DNA of 14,733 bases from Willaertia magna (lineage: Eukaryota > Heterolobosea > Eutetramitea > Acrasida > Naegleriidae). The number at the start of each line of letters is the position of its first letter. The stretch's first letter is position 1. The position numbers and the translations under genes were made by a program. Of the stretch, positions 9,496 to 14,733 are shown piece by piece. The stretch is from contig CADWAF010002503.1 in assembly GCA_902984215.1 (NCBI GenBank), positions 1 to 14,733 on the forward strand, read 5' to 3'. The notes beneath the pieces are model-generated. The model was not told the DNA's origin. It worked only from the letters and a program-made list of their open reading frames with translations, and did no database searches.

Positions 9496-9747
9496 TCTTA
9501 GCAGTTCTATAGTTTTTTTAAGGAATAAAAATTTTTTTACAAAAATTTGCAAAATTTACTATTTACTATATAATTTATACTTTTTAAAAAATTGTTACTT
9601 CTATACAAAATATTCTTTTAAAAAAATTATTTTATATTCAAATAGAGTATTTACAATATTTATTTAATCTTTTTTTGCTCGATTTTGTTCGTAAAGTATT
9701 TGTAATTATTGTTAATTTAAATTGAGTTCTTTTTTGTTTAAAATTAT
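9496..9747 (-). repeat. LTR-like direct repeat, copy B
   Basis: Partner of copy A (6850-7185), about 2.3 kb to its right and in the same orientation. It is shorter because it lacks the palindrome-bearing block of copy A. Similarity is roughly 80-85% by eye over the aligned parts. The end TCTTAGCAGTTCTATAG is shared with copy A and, inverted, with 301-318. Just outside it, at 9450-9489, a 20-bp unit beginning TTTGAATATAAT is tandemly duplicated. Confidence 0.6.
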
Positions 9748-10111
9748 TACTATTATTTCTAAATCTTAAAAAGAAATTAAAAAAAGTATAAATTATAAAA
9801 AAAATATACAGTTTTTAAATTTTTAAAAATGTGTATAGACTTAAATTTATTGTAATAAACTTAAATTTACTACAATAAATAAAAAAATTCATAAAGCAAA
9901 TAAACCATTTAGTTTGTAACTAAAGTATAAATTTATACTCTTTAATTTAAAAAACTCTATAAATTTATATAGTTTTTGAGATTTTTTGATAAAAAAAATT
10001 TTTTTTGTTTTTTCATTTTTATTTTACTATCATTTTTTAGATAGTATAAAACAAGATTTTATTAGTTTTTCATATTTAAATAAAATAAAATTTAAAAATT
10101 AAATAAAAAAA
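9748..10111. other. AT-rich stretch with palindromes
   Basis: It carries the paired palindromes at 9924-9976 and a short near-duplicate TAAACTTAAATTTA-type sequence around 9838-9872. No coding sense was found. Confidence 0.5.
9924..9976. repeat. Paired palindromes AGTATAAATTTATACT and AAAACT-TATAAATTTATA-AGTTTT
   Basis: A perfect 16-bp palindrome at 9924-9939 is followed 11 bp later by an imperfect 26-bp palindrome at 9951-9976. The same core occurs as a pair at 11-68 and within the inverted repeat at 4050-4163, so pairs of this palindrome recur in the window. Confidence 0.65.
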
Positions 10112-10430
10112 ATGATATTACCTTTTATTAATAATGATAGACATGTTTTAAATATAAAAAAATTAAAATTTAAAAATAAAAAACTTTTTATTAATAAAGA
10201 TTTTATTATAGAAGAAATTTTTTACTTTGAATTAAAGAAAATGAAAATAAAATTAAAAAATTACTTAGTCTTTAAAATAATATTTATTTTAAAATCAAAA
10301 AAGTAAAAAAAATTAAAAATTTTAAATGAAAAAGAAATGTTATAATTATTAATAAAACTTCATAGTAAAAATTATATTAAAGTTAAAGATAAAATATTAT
10401 TAATTATAAAAAAAAATTTACTTCATTAAA
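10112..10430 (+). pseudogene. Possible second integrase-like relic
   Basis: An ATG at 10112 opens 64 codons (MILPFINNDRHVLNIKKL onward) to a TAA at 10304-10306. The same frame then continues KKLKILNEKEML, a TAA, LLIKLHSKNYIKVKDKILL, IIKKNLLH before further stops. The last part resembles the integrase zinc-binding layout seen at 7291-7587: LH followed a few residues later by a position where GH would be expected, here Y, then a DKI...IKKN helix. The resemblance is weak because the second histidine and the YW are lost. Upstream residues are very Lys/Ile/Phe-rich, as expected from AT drift. A neighbouring frame continues LKKLKILKHLLKDTSFIKK. Confidence 0.3.
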
Positions 10431-10703
10431 AAAACTAAAAATATTAAAACATTTATTAAAAGATACAAGTTTTATTAAAAAAATAAAATATTTTCATCTA
10501 AAGTTCAAATATAAACATTTTAGGTTGTTATTATTTTAAATAATTTATTTTCTTTATATTTTCTTAATTATTTTATTTTTTTTACTATTAAAAAGTTTAA
10601 ACATTGTATTTGTTTTATTGATTTTTTTATAAAAAAAATACTTATTTTTCTTTTTAAAATAAAAGATAATAATATAATTAAAAAAATTAAAATATATTAT
10701 TAA

Positions 10704-10898
10704 AAAACTTTTATTAAAGTAAAGATTAAAAATAATTTAAAAATTAAATTAAATAATAATTTAAAGTTTTTTAATTTTACTATTAATAGAACTTACTTTT
10801 ATAATTGTAAGTATATTAATATTTTAAAGTGTAGTAGAAAAAGTAAATTAATTAAATTAATTAAAAATTCAATTAAATTAAAAAAAAAAATTGATTAA
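10704..10898 (+). pseudogene. Possible FLYWCH-type zinc-finger relic
   Basis: Open for 64 codons after a TAA at 10701-10703, ending at TAA 10896-10898, with no ATG. The central part NNLKFFNFTINRTYFYNCKY, then INILKCSRKSKL, has the pattern of a FLYWCH finger: aromatic residues, a TY-F-Y-x-C block with Tyr in place of the usual Trp, and a second cysteine eight residues on, followed by basic residues. FLYWCH fingers are common in MULE-type transposons and some regulatory proteins. The downstream histidines of the motif are not visible. It lies between two other plus-strand relics, which together may be one decayed element. Confidence 0.3.
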
Positions 10899-11068
10899 AG
10901 TTTTTATTAAATTATTTAAAAATTTATAATTCAATTATTAATTCAGCTACAAGTTATTCTTTTAATTAATTACATTAAAAATTTTTTACTTAAATAAACA
11001 TTAAGTAATCAAAAAAAAAATTAAGTATAACTAATAAAAAAAAAAATAACAAAATTAAATCTTATATA

Positions 11069-11296
11069 TCATTAGAAGACACTTTTTTAAATATTAAATA
11101 TTCTTATTCATAGCAATATAATATGTACTGTATTAGGAGTGAAGAAGTAAAGAAAGAGAAAATAAAAAAAAAGTATACTAAAAAACAGTTTAAATAATTT
11201 ATTAATGAAATTACTGATGAAAGTGAAGAAAAAATTATTAAAAAAGACAAAAAAATTAATAATTTAAAATAATAGATCCAAGAAGATAAGAAATAA
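11069..11296 (+). pseudogene. Lys/Glu-rich coding relic inside dispersed repeat copy 2
   Basis: One plus-strand frame reads SLEDTFLNIKYSYS, a TAG (11111-11113), QYNMYCIRSEEVKKEKIKKK, YTKKQFK, a TAA, FINEITDESEEKIIKKDKK, INNLK, then TAA TAG, IQEDKK and TAA. Four disruption points (five stop codons) in an otherwise sensible charged sequence mark a decayed gene, probably the C-terminal part of an element protein. No family recognised. The opposite strand is open here only as a shadow. Confidence 0.4.
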
Positions 11297-11488
11297 ATAA
11301 TTTGCATTTTAATAAAACTATTCATTTTTATTTCATATTAATATTAATAATTTTTTTAATATTAATACTATTTTTTCTTGATCAATTATTTATTTCATAG
11401 AATTTAAAATTCTAGAATTTATTTTTGACTTATTTTTATAATCTTGAAATCCTAAACTGATTGTTAATATTAATAAATTAGTAAATAC
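11123..11488 (+). repeat. Dispersed repeat family, copy 2 (better preserved)
   Basis: Partner of 3509-3900. This copy keeps recognisable coding sense, described separately at 11069-11296, showing that the repeat family once included protein-coding sequence. Confidence 0.55.
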
Positions 11489-11643
11489 AGTCTTTTTGGT
11501 GTAATGAATATTTATAAAAAATAGATTTGCTCTATTAAAAAATGTATACATTTAATTTTAAATATTGATACATAATTTCAAATTAAATAATTTAAATAAT
11601 CGTAAATCACGTGAATAAATCATTTTTCAACATGTTTCTAAAA

Positions 11644-11647
11644 GCAA
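11644..11647. repeat. Target-site duplication, left copy (GCAA)
   Basis: GCAA directly precedes the left end TGTAG. The same four bases follow the right end CTACA at 12018-12021. Confidence 0.75.
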
Positions 11648-12017
11648 TGTAGTAGGGAATTTTTTTCCCCCCGAGGCGCAAATTTTTTTTCGCTAGCCTC
11701 ATTTTTAAGAAGGGGGAAATTTTTACTGGGTAATTTTTCGCTACCAACTTTGTTTTTCAACGTTATTATGTAAAAGTTTTGGAGGGATTTAGTTTTGTGG
11801 TAGTGGTTAGTTGTAAAAAACAGATTGATTACAAAGCAAGTTGAAAAAGTGGTTGGTTACATTGTTAGAAATGTTTTGGTTATGTACTTTTAAATAATAA
11901 TTAAATAAAATTTTCACTAGCACAAAAATATTTCCCTAAAGTTCTTATTGACCCTAGGGAATATTTTTCCAGAATATTTTTTACTGCATTTTTCAGGGAA
12001 AAAAATTCTCTTCTACA
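11648..12017. mobile_element. 370-bp non-autonomous DNA transposon, Ginger-like ends, TSD GCAA
   Basis: The left end TGTAGTAGGGAATTTTTTTC (11648-11667, continuing CC) and the reverse complement of the right end, TGTAGAAGAGAATTTTTTTC, match at 20 of 22 positions. The element is flanked by a perfect 4-bp duplication, GCAA (11644-11647 and 12018-12021). Ends beginning TGTNR with a 4-bp TSD are what I know of Ginger-type transposons, whose transposase resembles an LTR-retrotransposon integrase. No ORF of note lies inside, so it would be a MITE-like derivative. Internal structure includes a GAGGC/GCCTC inverted pair (11673-11677, 11696-11700) and several repeats of the GGGAAATTTTT type near the ends. 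The alternative is a solo LTR (TG...CA), but 22-bp inverted ends are long for that. It is much less AT-rich and less decayed than the DNA to its left, implying recent insertion. Confidence 0.75.
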
Positions 12018-12021
12018 GCAA
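12018..12021. repeat. Target-site duplication, right copy (GCAA)
   Basis: Matches the left copy at 11644-11647 exactly and abuts the terminal CTACA. Confidence 0.75.
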
Positions 12022-12092
12022 CAACTTTAACACATTATAAAAAAAGTAAAGCTGCACTTTATTCTGGTCTATTTTGATTTTAGATTTTCACA

Positions 12093-12155
12093 ATGAAGCA
12101 ATCAAATATCAAAAAAAAAAGCCCTCGTATCTTTTGTATCTTTTTGGTGAAGTGA
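12093..12155 (+). other. Upstream ORF of 20 codons
   Basis: ATG at 12093 reads MKQSNIKKKSPRIFCIFLVK and stops at TGA 12153-12155, 118 bp before the main ATG. It overlaps the first copy of the 17-bp direct repeat. It matters only if transcription starts upstream of 12093. Confidence 0.3.
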
Positions 12156-12215
12156 AAGTTGAAATATCCACTCAATTAATACTTCACGGTCATTTATCGT
12201 ATCTTTTTGGTGAAG
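12136..12215 (+). repeat. 17-bp direct repeat upstream of the NHL-repeat gene
   Basis: GTATCTTTTTGGTGAAG occurs exactly at 12136-12152 and 12199-12215, 63 bp apart start to start. The short match extends weakly (both are followed by a purine-rich run ending GAAA). With several G/C positions in each copy, chance duplication is unlikely. It could be a paired protein-binding site or a local duplication. Confidence 0.6.
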
Positions 12216-12247
12216 CAGAAATAACCAATAAATACAAAGGTACAACA

Positions 12248-12253
12248 ATGTAG
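12248..12253 (+). promoter_or_regulatory. Start-stop element ATGTAG 20 bp before the main ATG
   Basis: An ATG immediately followed by TAG lies in an A-rich context (ACAACA before it), 20 bp upstream of the NHL gene start. Such minimal upstream ORFs can hold back ribosomes in eukaryotes; that it does so here is inference. Confidence 0.35.
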
Positions 12254-12273
12254 CTACCTACCGAACAAAAAAA

Positions 12274-12339
12274 ATGAAATACTTTATATATTTCACAGTG
12301 TTGCTTACAGCAATTATTTGGTTGTCTACTACACAGGCT
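12274..12339 (+). other. Signal peptide of the NHL-repeat protein
   Basis: Residues 1-22: lysine at position 2, a hydrophobic core FIYFTVLLTAIIWL, then the polar stretch STTQA. A small residue at -1 (Ala22) and Thr at -3 (Thr20) fit signal peptidase cleavage before QQVSS. This also supports the chosen ATG, which lies in an A-rich context (seven A before it). Confidence 0.8.
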
Positions 12340-14733
12340 CAACAAGTATCCTCTATTAGTGACGCTACAATTACTACAATTTCTGGTTCAGGTGTGTGTG
12401 ATGGTGAACAAGCTCAATTGGCGGGACTTAATTATCCACAGGGAATGGCCACAACGGATGATAGAATTTTAATTGCTGACACAACTAATAACAGAATTCG
12501 TAAATTATTTAATAACGGAACAATTATTACATTTGCAGGAGTAGGTGTACCTGGTTTCAATAATGATAATATTTTAGCTACAAGAGCTCTATTGGATAGT
12601 CCTTCAGCCGTTGCAGTTGATTCGAATGGTGAAGTTTATATTGCAGATACAAATAACAATAGAATTCGTAAAGTATTAACAAATGGAACAATAATTACAA
12701 TTGCTGGAACAGGAACTTACGGATATAATGGTGATAATATCTTAGCAACAACTGCTGATTTGGGTAATCCTTTAGGAATTGCAGTTAATTCAATTGGTGA
12801 AGTTTATATTGCTGACCCCGGTAACCAAAGAATTCGAAAAATATTAACAAATGGAAAGATTACAACAGTAGCTGGTACTGGAACTGCAGGATACAATGGT
12901 GATAATATTTTAGCTACAACTGCTCAATTAAATACTCCTACTTTAGGAATTGCTGTTACTCCAAATGGTGAAGTTTATATTGCCGATACTTATAATCATA
13001 GAATCCGTAAAATATTAACAGATGGCAAGATTATTACAATTGCTGGAACAGGAACACAAGGATATAATGGTGATAATATTTTAGCCACAACTGCTCAATT
13101 ATACTTTCCAACAAGCGTAAAATTAGATCTTAGTAGCGGTGAAATTTACATTGTTGATTCGGGTAGTCATAGAATTCGTAAAATATTAACAAATGGAAAG
13201 ATTACAACAATTGTAGGAACTGGTGGAAATGGAAGATACAATGGTGACAATATTTTAGCAACAACTGCTCAACTGAGAAGTGCCTCCGATGTGTTGACAA
13301 AAAATGGTGAGATTTATATTGCTGACACTAATAATAATAGAATTCGTAAAATATTAGCAGATGGAAAGATTACAACAGTAGCTGGAACAGGTTCTACTGT
13401 TTTTTGTGGTGAAGGTTTGTTGGCATCCACAGTGCCATTAGCTAGTCCTTCGGGAATTGCAGTTGCCCCAAATGGTGAAATTTATATTGCTGACCGTAGT
13501 AATAATAGAATTCGTAAAATATTAAATGATGGAACAATAATTACAATTGCTGGAACAGGAACTTATGCATATAATGGTGATAATATCTTAGCAATAACTG
13601 CTCATTTAGCTAGTCCTACTAGCGTTGCAGTAAATCATAAAGGTGAAATTTATATTGCTGATAACGGTAACTGTAGAATTCGTAAAATATTAACAAATGG
13701 AACAATTACAACAGTAGCTGGTACTGGAAAACCAGGATATAGTGGTGATAATATTTTAGCAACAACTGCTCAATTATTCTATCCTTATGACGTTGCACTA
13801 GATCCTCTTACTGGTGAAATTTTGATTGTAGACACATTAAACATGAGAATTCGTAAAGTATTAACAAATGGAACAATAATTACAATTGCTGGAACAGGAA
13901 CTGATGGATATAATGGTGATAATATCTTAGCAACAACTGCTGATTTGGGTAATCCTTTAGGAGTTGCAGTTAATTCAATTGGTGAAATTTACATTGCTGA
14001 TTCGGGTAGCCATAGAATTCGTAAAATATTAACAAATGGAACAATTATAACAGTAGCTGGTACTGGAACTGCAGGATATAATGGTGACAATATTTTAGCA
14101 ACAACTGCTCAATTAAACTATCCTTTTGTAGTAGCGGTTAATTCAATTAATGAAATACTTTTTACTGATACCAATAACCATAGAATTCGTAAAATATTAA
14201 ATGATGGAACAATAATTACAATTGCTGGAACAGGAACACAAGGAACTGATGGATATAATGGTGATAATACTTTAGCAATAACTGCTCAATTATTCTATCC
14301 TACTGGTGTTGCTGTAAAACCAGATGGTGAAATACTTGTTACTACTGGTAATTATCTTAAATTAATATCATCACCTTGCCGTGGTTTAAACAATTGTAAC
14401 AGTAATGGTGTCTGTACCAGTTCAAATACTTGTACTTGCAACAGTGGTTGGAAAGGAAATGCTCAATGCTCTCAATATTCATGTGAGGCAGTAAATAACT
14501 GTGTAGGAAATGGTAATTGCATTGGTCCAAATACTTGCAGTGGTTCTTCAACAGAAACGTGTCAAACTGGATGGAAATCAAATACATTTGGTGCACCAAA
14601 ACCAACAATTACAACATCCTACAATAGTGATTCTAAAAAGTTTATATTAAATATTGAAATGTTTAAGAATGATTTACCAGATCAAAATACCTTCAATTCC
14701 CTTACTCTTGCAGGTATTAATAATTTAGATAAT
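12274..14733 (+). CDS. Secreted NHL-repeat protein with cysteine-rich EGF-like tail (3' end beyond the window)
   Basis: Open for 820 codons with no stop and no intron; the window cuts off the C-terminus. The start MKYFIYFTVLLTAIIW opens a typical signal peptide with likely cleavage after residue 22 (TTQA before QQ), so the product is probably secreted or at the surface. Residues 30-700 are tandem NHL-type units of 56-57 residues, consensus GEIYIADTNNHRIRKIL, then NGTIITIAGTG and GYNGDNILATTAQL. RIRK begins at residues 74, 130, 186, 243, 300, 356, 412, 468, 525, 581 and 637. A twelfth unit near 685-697 has lost the motif. Such repeats form beta-propeller blades; twelve could make two six-bladed propellers (inference). 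Residues 702-763 hold thirteen cysteines in EGF-like spacing (CTCNSGWKG, CVGNGNC). From residue 773 a probable beta-sandwich domain begins. No catalytic residues are visible; a binding or adhesion role is a guess. GC is far above the upstream DNA. Confidence 0.93.
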   Translation, partial: MKYFIYFTVLLTAIIWLSTTQAQQVSSISDATITTISGSGVCDGEQAQLAGLNYPQGMATTDDRILIADTTNNRIRKLFNNGTIITFAGVGVPGFNNDNILATRALLDSPSAVAVDSNGEVYIADTNNNRIRKVLTNGTIITIAGTGTYGYNGDNILATTADLGNPLGIAVNSIGEVYIADPGNQRIRKILTNGKITTVAGTGTAGYNGDNILATTAQLNTPTLGIAVTPNGEVYIADTYNHRIRKILTDGKIITIAGTGTQGYNGDNILATTAQLYFPTSVKLDLSSGEIYIVDSGSHRIRKILTNGKITTIVGTGGNGRYNGDNILATTAQLRSASDVLTKNGEIYIADTNNNRIRKILADGKITTVAGTGSTVFCGEGLLASTVPLASPSGIAVAPNGEIYIADRSNNRIRKILNDGTIITIAGTGTYAYNGDNILAITAHLASPTSVAVNHKGEIYIADNGNCRIRKILTNGTITTVAGTGKPGYSGDNILATTAQLFYPYDVALDPLTGEILIVDTLNMRIRKVLTNGTIITIAGTGTDGYNGDNILATTADLGNPLGVAVNSIGEIYIADSGSHRIRKILTNGTIITVAGTGTAGYNGDNILATTAQLNYPFVVAVNSINEILFTDTNNHRIRKILNDGTIITIAGTGTQGTDGYNGDNTLAITAQLFYPTGVAVKPDGEILVTTGNYLKLISSPCRGLNNCNSNGVCTSSNTCTCNSGWKGNAQCSQYSCEAVNNCVGNGNCIGPNTCSGSSTETCQTGWKSNTFGAPKPTITTSYNSDSKKFILNIEMFKNDLPDQNTFNSLTLAGINNLDN
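14377..14562 (+). other. Cysteine-rich EGF-like segment of the NHL-repeat protein
   Basis: Residues 702-763 contain cysteines at 702, 708, 714, 720, 722, 732, 737, 743, 749, 755 and 763, and glycine-aromatic pairs GW at 725-726 and 766-767. The first module (702-732) has the C-x5-C-x5-C-x5-C-x-C-x9-C layout of EGF-like or tenascin-type modules. The second (737-763) is similar but lacks the CxC pair: CSGSSTETC stands where it is expected, so it is a divergent copy. EGF-like modules after beta-propellers are typical of extracellular eukaryotic proteins and argue against a bacterial contig. Confidence 0.7.

Larger units (their letters stand above)
12018..12273 (+). promoter_or_regulatory. Leader and presumed promoter region of the NHL-repeat gene
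   Basis: This 256-bp stretch separates the mobile element ending at 12017 from the ATG at 12274. It has a TATA-like TATAAA at 12036-12041, a CCAAT at 12225-12229, and a 17-bp direct repeat GTATCTTTTTGGTGAAG at 12136-12152 and 12199-12215. An inverted pair GTGAAGT/ACTTCAC lies at 12147-12153 and 12181-12187. Two upstream ORFs occur: 12093-12155 (20 codons plus stop) and the start-stop ATGTAG at 12248-12253. The transcription start is unknown, so which of these lie in the mRNA cannot be said. Confidence 0.4.

Noticed and set aside
11104..11325. Minus-strand 73-codon ORF rich in Leu, Ser and Phe
   Set aside because: It is the complement of a Lys/Glu-rich plus-strand relic; a hydrophobic shadow is expected there and it has no independent support.
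14357..14608. Minus-strand 83-codon ORF
   Set aside because: It lies entirely antisense to the cysteine-rich part of the NHL gene, whose plus-strand frame is uninterrupted for 820 codons; its sequence shows only the complement of Asn/Cys codons.

Overview
The window looks like nuclear DNA of an AT-rich protist. The best clue is a long intronless secreted-protein gene with NHL repeats and a cysteine-rich EGF-like tail, a type I associate with heterolobosean amoebae such as Naegleria. An amoebozoan or another AT-rich eukaryote is not excluded, and NHL repeat proteins of this style are also common in bacteria. The species cannot be fixed from sequence alone.

There are two compositional worlds. 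Positions 1 to about 11,640 are extremely AT-rich (roughly 10-15% GC by eye) and hold no intact gene. They are a graveyard of decayed mobile elements and Asn/Lys-rich coding relics full of stops and frameshifts. Recognisable pieces are: an integrase zinc-binding (H2C2) fragment on the minus strand (7291-7587); a roughly 1.2-kb minus-strand pseudogene (8165-9348); plus-strand relics with integrase-like, FLYWCH-like and Lys/Glu-rich stretches (10112-11296); a pair of about 330- and 250-bp direct repeats 2.3 kb apart that resemble LTRs (6850-7185 and 9496-9747); two further diverged repeat pairs; several long inverted repeats; and a dispersed palindrome, GTATAAATTTATAC.

At 11,648-12,017 lies a well-preserved 370-bp non-autonomous element with inverted ends starting TGTAG and a perfect 4-bp target duplication, GCAA. 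A similar end (7245-7266) sits about 25 bp beyond the stop of the integrase fragment. Together they suggest a Ginger-like family (DNA transposons using an LTR-type integrase), with both a decayed coding remnant and a short derivative in this window.

From about 12,000 composition changes abruptly to roughly 35% GC. The only intact gene starts at 12,274 on the plus strand and runs off the right edge as 820 open codons: a signal peptide, eleven repeats of 56-57 residues marked RIRK, a twelfth degenerate unit, then the cysteine-rich segment. Its leader contains a start-stop mini-ORF, a 20-codon upstream ORF and a 17-bp direct repeat. No tRNA, rRNA, CRISPR array or bacterial-type operon was seen.
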